From: Marinobacterium stanieri
GTDB lineage: Bacteria; Pseudomonadota; Gammaproteobacteria; Pseudomonadales; Balneatricaceae
Assembly: GCF_900155945.1 (NCBI RefSeq)
Contig: NZ_FTMN01000003.1
Coordinates: 372,001 to 436,000, forward strand
Reading direction: 5' to 3'
DNA: 64,000 nucleotides
Of the stretch, positions 27,960-37,933 are shown in pieces; positions within the stretch are counted from its first letter, which is position 1; each line of letters begins with the position of its first letter. The notes below the pieces were generated by a model. It was not told the DNA's origin. It searched no databases and saw only the letters and a list, made by a program, of their open reading frames with translations. Made by a program: the position numbers and the translations under genes.

Positions 27960-29570
27960 ATGCGATCTTTACCGACCCTGGTGCTGGTTTCGGCACTGGG
28001 CCTGGTCCTCTCTGGTTGTCAGACGGCCAACATAAAACCCGAGCAAAGCTCCAATTCGCCCGCAACTGCCAAGGATCAGGCTAATACCCAAACTGCTGCC
28101 AACCGCTCCGGCACTTCCAGTAACACCAAGGAGCAACAGGCACCCGAAGATCTTTGGGAGTTGACCCGACTGCACATGCAACTGCCGGTCGATATTGACC
28201 ATCCGCGCGTGCAAACCCAGTTGAAATGGTATCAGCGCCACCCTACTCACCTGCTTCGGGTAAGTGAAAGAGCTGCTCCGTATTACCACCACATCATCAC
28301 CGAAGTATTGAAACGCGACATGCCGGCAGAGATTGCGCTTTTGCCCGCCGTCGAGAGTGCTTTTGATCCCTTTGCCTACTCACACGGCCGAGCAGCAGGC
28401 CCCTGGCAGTTTATCCCGGGCACCGCTCGCCACTTTGGCCTTCGCTCCAGCTGGTGGTATGACGGGCGTCGCGACATCCTGGCCTCTACCGATGCTGCAC
28501 TCACCTACCTGCAGCAGCTTAACAAGCGCTTCGACGGTGACTGGCTGTTGGCACTGGCGGCCTACAATGCGGGCGGCGGTACTGTAAGCAGGGCGATTCG
28601 CCGTAACAAGCGACAGGGAAAGCCTACCGATTACTGGTCGCTGGACCTGCCTCGCGAGACAGAAGCCTATGTACCCAAACTTTTGGCAGTAGCACGACTG
28701 GTACGCGATGCTGAACAGCTGGGACTGACATTAAGCCCCATCAGCAACGAGCCCTACTTTGCTCAGGTAGAAACTGGCGGCCAGATTGATTTGGCTGAAG
28801 TTGCCGAGCTGGCCGGCATGGACACCGATGCTCTCTACCGCCTAAACCCCGGTTTCAATCGCTGGGCAACAGACCCCGAGGGCCCTCATATACTGCTGGT
28901 ACCTGCTGAGAAGGCAGTTTCGCTACAGGCCAGCCTTGATGCCATGCCTGCGGACCAACGGGTTAGCTGGCACCGCTATACCGTCAAACGCGGTGATACA
29001 CTCAGCACCATTGCACGGCGCTTCCACAGCTCAACAGATGTTATTCGCCAGGGCAACCGCATCAAGGGCAATATGATTCGAGCAGGTCAGGCGCTACTGG
29101 TTCCTCAGCCCACTCGTCCAGCAACCGAATACGCCCTCAGCGAGACCCGCAGAAAGCAGGCACAGCGCCAGCGACTTGAGCAGACCAGTACCGACAAGCT
29201 TTACCATGCCGTTAACCAGGGCGAAAGCTTCTGGAGCATCTCGCGACGTTACGGTGTCAGTGTTCGCAGCCTGGCACGCTGGAACCAGATGGCGCCCGGC
29301 GATACACTGCGTGAAGGCCAGACCCTGCTGGTACTGGGTGCCAGCGAGCCCGTTACGGGCAACATCAAGTTGCCGGATACACAAGCTCGCTCGCCCCAGG
29401 TCAAAAAGGTCGGCTATCGGATTCGTAAGGGCGACTCCCTATCCGTGATCGCCAGCCGGTTTGGCGTCAGCATTGGTGACATTCTGGAGTGGAACCAGCT
29501 GAAGGCAGACAGCCTGCTGCGACCCGGTCAACCCCTGACCCTTTATGTCGATATTGCGGAGGCCAGCTAG
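27960..29570 (+). CDS. mltD: membrane-bound lytic murein transglycosylase D
   Basis: MltD is an outer-membrane lipoprotein that cleaves peptidoglycan glycan strands to anhydro products, the substrates later recycled by NagZ. The 536-residue product has a lipobox in LVLSGCQ, an SLT domain with the catalytic glutamate in LLPAVESAFDPFAYS and the GPWQFIPGTARHFG block, and three C-terminal LysM peptidoglycan-binding repeats. The LysM repeats begin near residues 342, 411 and 483. Three LysM repeats is more than E. coli MltD's two. A weak ribosome-binding site precedes the ATG. Confidence 0.94.
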   Translation: MRSLPTLVLVSALGLVLSGCQTANIKPEQSSNSPATAKDQANTQTAANRSGTSSNTKEQQAPEDLWELTRLHMQLPVDIDHPRVQTQLKWYQRHPTHLLRVSERAAPYYHHIITEVLKRDMPAEIALLPAVESAFDPFAYSHGRAAGPWQFIPGTARHFGLRSSWWYDGRRDILASTDAALTYLQQLNKRFDGDWLLALAAYNAGGGTVSRAIRRNKRQGKPTDYWSLDLPRETEAYVPKLLAVARLVRDAEQLGLTLSPISNEPYFAQVETGGQIDLAEVAELAGMDTDALYRLNPGFNRWATDPEGPHILLVPAEKAVSLQASLDAMPADQRVSWHRYTVKRGDTLSTIARRFHSSTDVIRQGNRIKGNMIRAGQALLVPQPTRPATEYALSETRRKQAQRQRLEQTSTDKLYHAVNQGESFWSISRRYGVSVRSLARWNQMAPGDTLREGQTLLVLGASEPVTGNIKLPDTQARSPQVKKVGYRIRKGDSLSVIASRFGVSIGDILEWNQLKADSLLRPGQPLTLYVDIAEAS

Positions 29571-29571
29571 C

Positions 29572-29820
29572 ATGGATACGCTCAGTATCGTCATCATTGT
29601 TATCTCTGTAGTGTTGGCAGTACTGTTCAAATGGGTGCTGTTCAGCAAAATACGGCGCTGGATGGATACCGACCTGATCCGTCAGCTTGCACAGGGTGAA
29701 TCAGAGCTGGAGCAGCGCCTAACCCATTATTATCAGGAGCTTATTAAAAGCGGTGTGAAACGCCGGGAAATTCATGACAAACTGCAGCAGTTCGCTGACA
29801 GGAATGAACCCAAACCCTGA
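29572..29820 (+). CDS. small single-pass membrane protein, unknown
   Basis: This 82-residue product has one N-terminal membrane helix (about residues 5-25) followed by a charged, helical tail rich in lysine, glutamate and arginine that should face the cytoplasm. The ATG at 29572 is one base after the mltD stop and has GGAG upstream, so it looks translationally coupled to mltD. I do not recognise a named family. Coding character, ribosome-binding site and spacing support a real gene. It may assist MltD or simply share its transcript. Confidence 0.65.
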   Translation: MDTLSIVIIVISVVLAVLFKWVLFSKIRRWMDTDLIRQLAQGESELEQRLTHYYQELIKSGVKRREIHDKLQQFADRNEPKP

Positions 29821-29876
29821 CAGCGGGTCAGTAAAAGCAGTGCTCTATCGTTAGTCGTCATTGCAAGGAGAGATCT

Positions 29877-31673
29877 GTGCGAGGTTTGAATAGACTGCCC
29901 AAATGGGTATTCACTGCTGTACTCAGCTGCAGCCTTGGCTTTGGCACCGCGAACGCCGAAACATCCAGCCATGGTATTGCCATGCATGGCGAGCTCAAAT
30001 ACCCCTCGGGTTTCGAGCATTTCGAATACGTGAATCCGAATGCCCCCAAAGGCGGCAGCCTTCGCGAAGCCTCCATAGGCACCTTTGACAGCCTTAACCC
30101 GTTCATCATCAAAGGCACGGCCGCCGATGGTACAGGCCTGATGTATGACAGCCTGCTTGCTCGTGCCCTCGACGAGCCTTTCTCTCTCTACGGTCTGCTG
30201 GCAAAAGAAGTTGTACTGGACCCGCAACGACGCTGGGTAGAGTTCGAGTTACACTCTGAAGCCACCTTCAGCGATGGCCAGCCGGTCACTGCCGAAGATG
30301 TTGTATTTACGTTCAACACCCTGTTGGAAAAAGGCAGCCCCTTTTTCAAGAGCTACTATGGCGGCATCGAAGAGATCAAGGCACTGTCCCCGACCCGGGT
30401 ACACTTTGACTTTGGCGATACCTCCAACCAGGAGCTTCCCCTGATCGTGGGTGAAGTGCCAATTCTGCCCAAGCATTACTGGCAGGAGCGTGATTTCAGC
30501 AGCCCGTCACTGGATATTCCCGTGGGTTCCGGTCCCTATTCCATCGAGCGCATCGACCCAGGTCGCACCATCGTTTACCAGCGCCGCGATGATTACTGGG
30601 GCAAGGACCTGCCGGTCAATATTGGCCGGCACAATTTTGATCAGCGTCAGTTCGATTACTACCGAGACAGCACCGTAGCACTTGAAGCTTTCAAGGCAGG
30701 CGAGTACGACTATCGCAGCGAGCACGCCTCCAAGGCCTGGGCCACAGGCTATACCGGTGCCCCCTTTGATGATGGCCGCATCAGCAAGGAAGAGATCAAG
30801 CACCAGAATCCCAGGGGCATGCAGGGCTTCATCATGAACACTCGCCGCCCCCAGTTTGCTTCCGCCAAAACTCGTGAAGCGCTGACTTACGCCTTCGACT
30901 TCGAGTGGACGAACCAGAATCTTTTCTATAATGCCTACACCCGCACCAACAGCTATTTTGACAACTCCGAGATGGCTGCTGACGAGCTGCCCACGCCTGC
31001 TGAACTGGCAATATTGGAACCCGTTCGCGATCAGGTGCCGCCTGAAGTCTTTACCCAGGTATATAAGGCACCCCAAACCGATGGCAGTGGCCGTAACCGC
31101 AAACAGCTGCGTCAGGCACTGCGCCTGTTGCAACAAGATGGCTGGTCACTTCAGGATGGCAAGCTGGTGAACGCTGCCGGGGAGCCCTTCCGCTTTGAAA
31201 TCCTGTTGGTGCAGAAGGAATTCCAGCGCGTTGTTTCACCCTTCATTCGCAACCTGGAGCGCCTGGGCATTTTCGCGGATATTCGCATTGTTGACGTGTC
31301 ACAGTACATCAACCTGCTGCGCCAATTTGACTTTGACATGATTGTCTACGGCTTCGGCCAATCCAGCTCCCCGGGGAATGAACAGCGCGATTACTGGAAA
31401 TCCGATAGTGCAGACCGCCCCGGTAGCCGCAACCTGATCGGCATTCGCAACCCTGCGATTGACTATCTGGTAGAGGAGTTGATTGCCGCGCCTAACCGGG
31501 ATCCACTGGTACTCCATGCCCGCGCACTGGATCGCGTTCTGCAGTGGAATCACTATGTCATCCCGCATTACCACATCAGCGCCTGGCGTATCGCCTACTG
31601 GAACCACCTGGCGCACCCCGAAACCAGCCCGAAGTATGATATCGGCCTGGATACCTGGTGGGCCAAACCCTGA
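29877..31673 (+). CDS. yejA: peptide ABC transporter substrate-binding protein YejA
   Basis: YejA is a family-5 periplasmic solute-binding protein of the YejABEF peptide importer. The 598-residue product has a signal peptide ending ANA-ETSS and then the typical SBP_bac_5 segments: [36 protein letters not shown] and the C-terminal [11 protein letters not shown]. The GTG start at 29877 has AAGGAG seven bases before it. In enteric bacteria this system imports peptides including antimicrobial microcin C; the substrate here is unknown. Its stop overlaps the yejB start (TGATG). Confidence 0.92.
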   Translation: MRGLNRLPKWVFTAVLSCSLGFGTANAETSSHGIAMHGELKYPSGFEHFEYVNPNAPKGGSLREASIGTFDSLNPFIIKGTAADGTGLMYDSLLARALDEPFSLYGLLAKEVVLDPQRRWVEFELHSEATFSDGQPVTAEDVVFTFNTLLEKGSPFFKSYYGGIEEIKALSPTRVHFDFGDTSNQELPLIVGEVPILPKHYWQERDFSSPSLDIPVGSGPYSIERIDPGRTIVYQRRDDYWGKDLPVNIGRHNFDQRQFDYYRDSTVALEAFKAGEYDYRSEHASKAWATGYTGAPFDDGRISKEEIKHQNPRGMQGFIMNTRRPQFASAKTREALTYAFDFEWTNQNLFYNAYTRTNSYFDNSEMAADELPTPAELAILEPVRDQVPPEVFTQVYKAPQTDGSGRNRKQLRQALRLLQQDGWSLQDGKLVNAAGEPFRFEILLVQKEFQRVVSPFIRNLERLGIFADIRIVDVSQYINLLRQFDFDMIVYGFGQSSSPGNEQRDYWKSDSADRPGSRNLIGIRNPAIDYLVEELIAAPNRDPLVLHARALDRVLQWNHYVIPHYHISAWRIAYWNHLAHPETSPKYDIGLDTWWAKP

Positions 31674-32746
31674 TGGCAGCGTATATACTGCGCCGATTGC
31701 TGCTGATTATTCCGACCCTGCTGGGCATTCTGCTGCTGAACTTTGTACTGGTTCAGTTTGCGCCCGGCGGGCCGGTGGAACAGACAATTGCTGAACTGGA
31801 AGGGATGGGTGTTGCGGCCACCAACCGCATGGGCAGCGGACCCCAAAGCGATACCACTGGCGATGGCTACCGAGGTGCAGAAGGACTGGACCCCAGTCTG
31901 ATTGCCGAAATTGAGCAGCTGTACGGCTTCGACAAGCCCGCACACGAACGTTTTTTGCAGATGCTGGGCAACTACCTGCAATTCGACTTCGGCAAGAGCT
32001 TTTACAGCGATAAAAGCGTTGTAGACCTTATTATCGAAAAGCTGCCGGTCTCGATCTCACTGGGGCTTTGGACCACACTCATCACCTATCTCATTTCCAT
32101 ACCTCTGGGTATTCGCAAGGCCGTTCGCGACGGCACACCCTTTGATGTATGGAGCAGCAGCCTGATCATTATCGGCTACGCCATTCCCAATTTCCTGTTC
32201 GCCATTCTGCTCATTGTGTTGTTTGCCGGGGGCACCTATCTGGAGTGGTTCCCGCTGCGCGGACTAACCTCCCCCGACTTTGATCAAATGACCTGGTGGC
32301 AGCAGATTGGTGACTACTTCTGGCACATTACCCTGCCAGTACTGGCATCAGTGGTATCCAGCTTCGCCACCCTGACCATGCTGACCAAAAATGCCTTTCT
32401 GGATGAAATCCATAAACAATATGTGCTGACTGCACGTGCAAAAGGCCTGAGTGAAAATTCGGTGCTGTATCGCCACGTCTTCCGGAACGCCATGCTGCTG
32501 ATTATTGCCGGCATGCCCGCCGCTCTGATCGGTATTTTCTTCACCGGCTCCATGCTGATCGAGGTGATTTTCTCACTGGATGGACTGGGCCTGCTCGGGT
32601 ACGAAGCCGTCATCAACCGCGACTACCCCGTTATCTTCGGCACACTCTATATCTTCACGCTGGTAGGCCTGCTGTTAAAACTGGTCAGCGACATCACCTA
32701 TACCCTGGTTGACCCCCGTATCGATTTCGAGAGCCGGGAGGTCTGA
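31673..32746 (+). CDS. yejB: peptide ABC transporter permease YejB
   Basis: YejB is one of two inner-membrane permeases of the importer. The 357-residue product begins [19 protein letters not shown], has about six membrane helices and an extended loop after the first helix (about residues 40-80), and carries the BPD_transp_1 coupling segment [20 protein letters not shown]. The start ATG overlaps the yejA stop by 1 bp, so the alternative upstream ATG at 31658 inside yejA is not needed. Confidence 0.93.
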   Translation: MAAYILRRLLLIIPTLLGILLLNFVLVQFAPGGPVEQTIAELEGMGVAATNRMGSGPQSDTTGDGYRGAEGLDPSLIAEIEQLYGFDKPAHERFLQMLGNYLQFDFGKSFYSDKSVVDLIIEKLPVSISLGLWTTLITYLISIPLGIRKAVRDGTPFDVWSSSLIIIGYAIPNFLFAILLIVLFAGGTYLEWFPLRGLTSPDFDQMTWWQQIGDYFWHITLPVLASVVSSFATLTMLTKNAFLDEIHKQYVLTARAKGLSENSVLYRHVFRNAMLLIIAGMPAALIGIFFTGSMLIEVIFSLDGLGLLGYEAVINRDYPVIFGTLYIFTLVGLLLKLVSDITYTLVDPRIDFESREV

Positions 32747-32747
32747 C

Positions 32748-33770
32748 ATGCGATTGAGTCCTATACAACAGCGCCGCTGGGACAGTTTCAGACGAAATCG
32801 ACGGGGTTACTGGTCGCTCTGGATTTTTGCCACTCTCTTCCTTTTAAGTCTGGTTGCCGAGCTGATCGCCAATGACCAGCCGATCCTGATCCAGCATGAC
32901 AACCAGTACTTTGTACCTGTTCTTGAAGAGTATACCGAGGTCGATTTCGGCGGCGAGTTTGCCCTGCCCGCCGACTACCGGGACCCCTACCTCCAGGAAA
33001 TCATTGAAGAGGATGGAGGCTGGATACTCTGGCCGCCGATTCCCTTCAGTTATGACACCATCAATTACGATTTGGAGCAGCCAGCCCCGTCACCACCGAC
33101 CTCGACCAACTGGCTTGGCACCGATGATCAGGGTCGCGATGTGATGGCACGCGTCATTTACGGCTTCAGGATTTCAGTGCTTTTTGCGCTGATTCTCACA
33201 CTGGCCAGCTCGGTCATAGGGGTTTGTGCCGGGGCGGTGCAGGGCTATTACGGTGGCCGCATCGACTTGCTGTTTCAGCGCTTTATCGAAGTCTGGTCGG
33301 GACTGCCCGTCCTGTTCCTGCTGATCATTCTGGCCAGCCTCATCAAACCCAACTTCTGGTGGCTTCTGGGCATCATGCTGCTGTTTTCCTGGATGAGCCT
33401 GGTCGATGTAGTAAGGGCGGAGTTCTTGCGCGGGCGCAATCTTGAATATGTCCGCGCTGCACGCGCCCTGGGGCTTAGCGACGTACAAATCATGTACCGA
33501 CACGTGCTCCCCAATGCCATGGTCGCCACGCTGACGTTCATGCCTTTTGTTTTCAATAGCGCCATCGTGACGCTAACTGCTCTGGATTTTCTTGGTTTTG
33601 GCCTGCCGCCGGGATCGCCCTCTCTGGGTGAGCTGGTGGCACAAGGCAAGGAAAACCTGCACGCTCCCTGGCTTGGGCTGACAGCCTTCATCACGCTATC
33701 AGTTATGCTGACACTGCTGATATTCATCGGCGAAGCGGTTCGCGATGCCTTTGACCCAAGGAAAGTTTGA
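32748..33770 (+). CDS. yejE: peptide ABC transporter permease YejE
   Basis: YejE is the second permease. The 340-residue product has an N-terminal helix (about 20-40), a long periplasmic segment typical of YejE with NWLGTDDQGRDVMARVIYG, and five further helices. The ATP-binding-protein contact loop ARALGLSDVQIMYRHVLPNA is present. It starts 1 bp after the yejB stop; an in-frame ATG at 32709 lies inside yejB and is less likely. It ends 2 bp before the yejF ATG. Confidence 0.93.
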   Translation: MRLSPIQQRRWDSFRRNRRGYWSLWIFATLFLLSLVAELIANDQPILIQHDNQYFVPVLEEYTEVDFGGEFALPADYRDPYLQEIIEEDGGWILWPPIPFSYDTINYDLEQPAPSPPTSTNWLGTDDQGRDVMARVIYGFRISVLFALILTLASSVIGVCAGAVQGYYGGRIDLLFQRFIEVWSGLPVLFLLIILASLIKPNFWWLLGIMLLFSWMSLVDVVRAEFLRGRNLEYVRAARALGLSDVQIMYRHVLPNAMVATLTFMPFVFNSAIVTLTALDFLGFGLPPGSPSLGELVAQGKENLHAPWLGLTAFITLSVMLTLLIFIGEAVRDAFDPRKV

Positions 33771-33772
33771 TC

Positions 33773-35359
33773 ATGACCAAACCTCTACTGAACGTTGACC
33801 AGTTGAGCGTGCAATTTACCGGGTCAGACACCCCGGTAGTGAACAGGGTCAGTTTTCAGATCAATCCAGGTGAAACCCTGGCGCTGGTGGGCGAGTCAGG
33901 TTCCGGCAAATCGGTCACTGCCCTGTCTTTGCTGCAACTACTGCCATCACATCAGGTGAGCTTTCCCAGCGGCGCTGTTCATTATCGTGATCAGGACCTG
34001 ATCAAGGCCAGTGAACTCAAGCTGCGGCAGATTCGCGGCCACAAAGTCAGCTATGTCTTCCAGGAGCCGATGACGTCGCTCAACCCCCTGCATACCCTGG
34101 AGAAGCAGATTGGCGAAACGCTGCGCCTGCATCGCGGCCTTGGGCGCCAGCAATGCAGGGAAAAAGCGATTGAGCTGCTTGAACTGGTGGGCATTGATAA
34201 CCCTGAAGGCCGACTGGAGCACTACCCTCATCAGCTTTCAGGTGGTCAGCGACAGCGTGTCATGATCGCGATGGCGCTGGCCAACGAGCCGGAACTTCTG
34301 ATCGCAGATGAGCCGACAACTGCACTGGATGTAACCGTACAGCAGCAGATACTGGAACTTCTGCAATCTCTGCAACAGCGCCTGGGCATGGCGATTTTGC
34401 TGATCACCCATGATTTGAATATTGTCCGCCGTGTTGCTGACCGCGTCTGCGTTATGCATCAGGGTGAAATCATGGAAACAGGCCCCTGTGAAAGCCTGTT
34501 CCGCGCACCTAAACACCCCTACACACGCACCCTGCTCGCCGCAGAACCTGAAGGCAGCCCGGACCCCATAGCAGTTGATTCATCTCCGTTGCTGCAGACC
34601 AAAGACCTTAAAGTCTGGTTTGAACAACGCGGAGGACTCCTCAAACGCATCAAGGGCTATCATCGCGCAGTCGACGGTATCGATCTCACACTCAACCCCG
34701 GTGAAACACTGGGCGTCGTCGGTGAATCAGGCTCCGGCAAAAGCACCCTAGCCATGGCAATACTGCGCCTGATCAGCAGCAAAGGCCAAATTGAGTTTAA
34801 GGGTGTGCGGCTTGATACGCTCAAGAGCAAACAGATGCGCCCAGTTAGACAGCAGCTACAGGTGGTGTTTCAGGACCCCTTCGGCAGCCTCAGCCCCCGC
34901 ATGACGATCGGCGAGATCATTGCTGAAGGCCTGGAGGTGCAGGGCATCAGGGATAGCAATGAACTGAACAGAATCATCTGCCGGGCGCTTGAGGAAGTGG
35001 GTCTTGATGCGCAGATGCAGAACCGCTATCCACACGAATTCTCTGGTGGCCAGCGTCAACGTATCGCCATAGCACGGGCACTAGCCCTCAAACCGGCGTT
35101 GATTATTCTTGATGAGCCAACCTCGGCGCTGGACAGAACCGTGCAGAAGCAGGTGATTGAACTGCTACGCCAATTACAGGCTCGCTATGGTTTCAGTTAC
35201 ATTTTTATCAGCCATGACCTGGCTGTTGTTCGCGCAATGAGCCACAGGGTCATGGTGATGCGTCAGGGCAACGTGGTCGAGCATGCAGATGCTGAAACGC
35301 TGTTTTCTTCACCAAAACACGAGTACACCCGTAACCTGCTGTCTGCATCAGCCCTTTAA
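33773..35359 (+). CDS. yejF: peptide ABC transporter duplicated ATPase YejF
   Basis: YejF contains two complete ATPase domains in one 528-residue chain and so energises the importer alone. Each half has its own Walker A (GESGSGKSV, then GESGSGKST), signature (LSGGQRQRVMIAMA, then FSGGQRQRIAIARA) and Walker B (LLIADEPTTALD, then LIILDEPTSALD). The ATG at 33773 is preferred over a TTG two codons earlier that lies within yejE. A strong terminator follows the stop, so this is the end of the operon. Confidence 0.95.
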   Translation: MTKPLLNVDQLSVQFTGSDTPVVNRVSFQINPGETLALVGESGSGKSVTALSLLQLLPSHQVSFPSGAVHYRDQDLIKASELKLRQIRGHKVSYVFQEPMTSLNPLHTLEKQIGETLRLHRGLGRQQCREKAIELLELVGIDNPEGRLEHYPHQLSGGQRQRVMIAMALANEPELLIADEPTTALDVTVQQQILELLQSLQQRLGMAILLITHDLNIVRRVADRVCVMHQGEIMETGPCESLFRAPKHPYTRTLLAAEPEGSPDPIAVDSSPLLQTKDLKVWFEQRGGLLKRIKGYHRAVDGIDLTLNPGETLGVVGESGSGKSTLAMAILRLISSKGQIEFKGVRLDTLKSKQMRPVRQQLQVVFQDPFGSLSPRMTIGEIIAEGLEVQGIRDSNELNRIICRALEEVGLDAQMQNRYPHEFSGGQRQRIAIARALALKPALIILDEPTSALDRTVQKQVIELLRQLQARYGFSYIFISHDLAVVRAMSHRVMVMRQGNVVEHADAETLFSSPKHEYTRNLLSASAL

Positions 35360-35387
35360 CTCCAGCCTGGCGAACACCTCAACAACG

Positions 35388-35414
35388 AAAAAAGCCGCCC
35401 AAGGGCGGCTTTTT
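35388..35414. terminator. bidirectional terminator between yejF and ppiD
   Basis: AGCCGCCC and GGGCGGCT form a perfect 8-bp stem with a tiny AA loop, flanked by A-rich sequence on the left and TTTTT on the right. It lies 28 bases after yejF and 22 bases before the ppiD stop, serving both convergent genes. Confidence 0.85.
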
Positions 35415-35436
35415 CATGTCGAAGATAAACGTAAGG

Positions 35437-37323
35437 TTAGTTACGCTCCACTTCAGCAGCAGCTTCAATCGCTTCCAGACGCGCCTGATAGCTCAGCTGA
35501 CCATAACGGTTAGCCATGAAGCCACCCATTTGACGCAGCATCTCAGCATCAACATCACTGAGGTCTGCTTCATTAACCGCAGAAAGCTCCACAACCGCTA
35601 GGTCACCATCGTTCAAGGCAACTTCGGCATAGACCGGCTGCTCGCCGGCAGGACGTGCCATTTCGAAGGCCAGGCGATTAACCGCCAAAGGCGCCTGATC
35701 CGACTCACGCGCCATATCAGCAGCGACAGACCAGCTCAGGTCAGGTTCCACCTGATCCAGTGACTTGCCTTCACTCAGCGCTGCAATAAGTGCCTCAGCA
35801 CGCGCCGATAGCGCTTCAGAGCCCCGCTCCTGACGCAGTTCAGCCTCAAGCTGTGCTTCCACTTCTTCAAATGCCAACTGGCGTGCCGGAATATTTTCCT
35901 TCACACGTACGACAACCGCACGTTCACGCGTCAGTTCAAGTGGAGCACTGTTGAGCCCTTCATCCTGCAGATCAGCACTGAAGGCCGCACGAAGGACCTT
36001 AGAGTTATTGGTCAACTCAGAGCTGCCGCCGGTTTCGGCAAATGGCTCAGTTGTCTGAATGGCCAGACCCAGTTCTTCAGCAGGAACTTCCAGATCTGCC
36101 GACGAGAAGCTCAAATCAGCCAGACGCTCCAGAGCCTCAACGTAGCCGGCTTCAGCCTGCTGCGCTGCCAGCTCTGCACGCAGAACCGGAGCACGCTCGT
36201 CATAGGAAGGCGCCTCTGTGGCACGGATGTCATTCAGCTTGATCAGGTGGTAACCGAACTCGGTGCGTACCGGCTCAGACAGCTCACCTGACTGCATGCC
36301 AAACAGCGTGTCCTCGAACGGACCAATGAAGACACCACGGGCATTAAAGCCAAGCTCACCACCCTGTGCAGCGGAACCCGGATCTGCAGAGAACTCTTCG
36401 GCGGCCTGCGCAAACGTGATTTCCCCATCCAGAATACGCTGACGCAATGCATCAGCCTCTGCACGCACCTCAGCTTCACCTGCATCACCGACTTCAAGCA
36501 GGATATGGGCAGCATCACGCTCTTCATCAGCTTCAAAGCGCGCCAGTTCCTGCTCATAGGCACCGCGCACATCAGCATCCGATACAGCTTCAGGATCGGC
36601 AAAATCTGCCTGATTCAGTTCGACATAGGAGAGCACAACCTGTGGCTCTGTCATAAAGCGATCCAGGTTGGCTTCATAGCGCGCTTTAAGGTCGGCCTCG
36701 GTGATTTCCAGACCTTCCTCGACTGCGTCACGGGACAGACGTGTCCAGGCAATGTCGCGAGTCTGGCGGTCCAGTGCCAGCAGCTGTTTCACTTGAGCCG
36801 GCGTGGCGAATGCAGACAGCTGGTATGCACTGCGCTCCTGACCAATCAACTGCTCCTTGCGCAGCAGCTGACGATACATCAGCGGCGTCATGCCAACCGT
36901 ACGCAAAGTGGATTCAAACTGGTTGGGATCAAAACGGCCATCAATCTGAAAATCCGGCGTGGATACAATCATCTGATCAATCATGGCATCAGACAGATAC
37001 AGCCCCTGCTCTTCGGCAGACTGCAACTGGATTTCCTGATTAACCAGCGCATCCAGCACCTGGCGGCGCAACAGATTCTCGTCAATTGCGGCAGGATCCG
37101 CATCCTCGCCCATCTGAGCCAGAATTCGGCGGCGCTGCAGTTCGACTCCACGCTGCAGTTCCACGGCACTTACCTCGGCACCGTTGACTTCTGCAGGCGG
37201 TTTTTCACTGTTGGCCAGACCGATCAGTGACTCCACACCGAACAGCGCGAAGGTCACGATGATCAGGCCGACAATCGCCTTGGCGATAATCCCCTGTGAA
37301 TTTTCCCTGATGGTTTGAAGCAT
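35437..37323 (-). CDS. ppiD: periplasmic folding chaperone PpiD
   Basis: PpiD is an inner-membrane-anchored periplasmic chaperone near the Sec translocon. The 628-residue product has an N-terminal membrane helix (about 14-34), a SurA-like N-terminal domain, then a parvulin domain (AAHILLEVGD ... GGELGFNARGVF ... VRTEFGYHLIKLNDI, about residues 265-360), and a long acidic C-terminal region. I chose the ATG at 37323 (MLQTIREN), because an upstream ATG at 37359 would put a poor peptide before the membrane helix and inside a terminator. The gene order lon-hupB-ppiD is the classical one, with a tRNA gene inserted. Confidence 0.93.
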   Translation of the reverse strand: MLQTIRENSQGIIAKAIVGLIIVTFALFGVESLIGLANSEKPPAEVNGAEVSAVELQRGVELQRRRILAQMGEDADPAAIDENLLRRQVLDALVNQEIQLQSAEEQGLYLSDAMIDQMIVSTPDFQIDGRFDPNQFESTLRTVGMTPLMYRQLLRKEQLIGQERSAYQLSAFATPAQVKQLLALDRQTRDIAWTRLSRDAVEEGLEITEADLKARYEANLDRFMTEPQVVLSYVELNQADFADPEAVSDADVRGAYEQELARFEADEERDAAHILLEVGDAGEAEVRAEADALRQRILDGEITFAQAAEEFSADPGSAAQGGELGFNARGVFIGPFEDTLFGMQSGELSEPVRTEFGYHLIKLNDIRATEAPSYDERAPVLRAELAAQQAEAGYVEALERLADLSFSSADLEVPAEELGLAIQTTEPFAETGGSSELTNNSKVLRAAFSADLQDEGLNSAPLELTRERAVVVRVKENIPARQLAFEEVEAQLEAELRQERGSEALSARAEALIAALSEGKSLDQVEPDLSWSVAADMARESDQAPLAVNRLAFEMARPAGEQPVYAEVALNDGDLAVVELSAVNEADLSDVDAEMLRQMGGFMANRYGQLSYQARLEAIEAAAEVERN

Positions 37324-37345
37324 TGTAAGCGTACACTCTGATTTA

Positions 37346-37380
37346 TAAAAAAAGCGCATCCGGAGGGAATGCGCTTTTTC
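37346..37380 (-). terminator. terminator of the hupB/tRNA-Asp transcript
   Basis: On the minus strand AAAAAGCGCAT pairs with ATGCGCTTTTTTT around a TCCCTCCGG loop, giving a long stem and a strong U-tract. It sits between tRNA-Asp and the ppiD start, so ppiD needs its own promoter in the narrow space downstream of it or relies on readthrough. A second small stem, TCCGAC/GTCGGA at 37396-37412, lies just after the tRNA. Confidence 0.8.
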
Positions 37381-37425
37381 AGATCACTTTAAATATCCGA
37401 CGGGATGTCGGACAGGATCGTAAGT

Positions 37426-37502
37426 TGGCGGAACGGACGGGACTCGAACCCGCGACCCCCTGCGTGACAGGCAGGTATTCTAACCAACTGAACTACCGCT
37501 CC
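37426..37502 (-). tRNA. tRNA-Asp (GTC)
   Basis: A complete 77-nt cloverleaf with encoded CCA: acceptor GGAGCGG pairs with CCGTTCC (including one G-T pair), the T-arm carries GGTTCGAGTCC and the anticodon loop reads CTGTCAC, giving anticodon GTC. The gene lies 25 bp downstream of hupB on the same strand with no terminator between them, so it is probably co-transcribed. The cognate synthetase gene, aspS, is also in this window. Confidence 0.95.
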
Positions 37503-37527
37503 GAGGTAATCAGGACTTCAGTTCCGA

Positions 37528-37803
37528 TTACTTGTTTACTGCGTCTTTCAGAGCCTTACCCGGCTTGAAAGTCGGCAGAGTTGCAGCGGCGATGTCGATC
37601 GGCTTGCCAGTCTGCGGGTTGCGACCGGTACGAGCAGCACGCTCTTTGGTCGCGAAGGTGCCGAAACCAACCAGAGCGACGGATTCACCACGCTGCAGCG
37701 CTTCAGTGACAGATTCCAGTGTTGCATCCAGTGCACGACCGGCGGCTGCCTTCGGGATATCAGCAGATGCAGCAATCGCGTCGATCAGTTCAGATTTATT
37801 CAC
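37528..37803 (-). CDS. hupB: DNA-binding protein HU-beta
   Basis: HU is a small histone-like protein that bends DNA. The 91-residue product matches HU-beta throughout, with the start [11 protein letters not shown], the hinge [18 protein letters not shown] (the DNA-binding arm with its conserved RxGRNPQTG) and the C-terminal [16 protein letters not shown]. It lies between lon and ppiD, the usual place for hupB. The tRNA-Asp gene follows immediately. Confidence 0.97.
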   Translation of the reverse strand: MNKSELIDAIAASADIPKAAAGRALDATLESVTEALQRGESVALVGFGTFATKERAARTGRNPQTGKPIDIAAATLPTFKPGKALKDAVNK

Positions 37804-37933
37804 ATTGTTCCCCTTTTAGAATCGTTGTCGTGTTCTATCCGTTGTCTTTGCCCAGCGCATAGTCTGCAACTTTATACCAACTGCCCGAAACAGGTGTCAA
37901 CTGGCTACAGCCCTTTTATGCTGGGGCTTTGCG

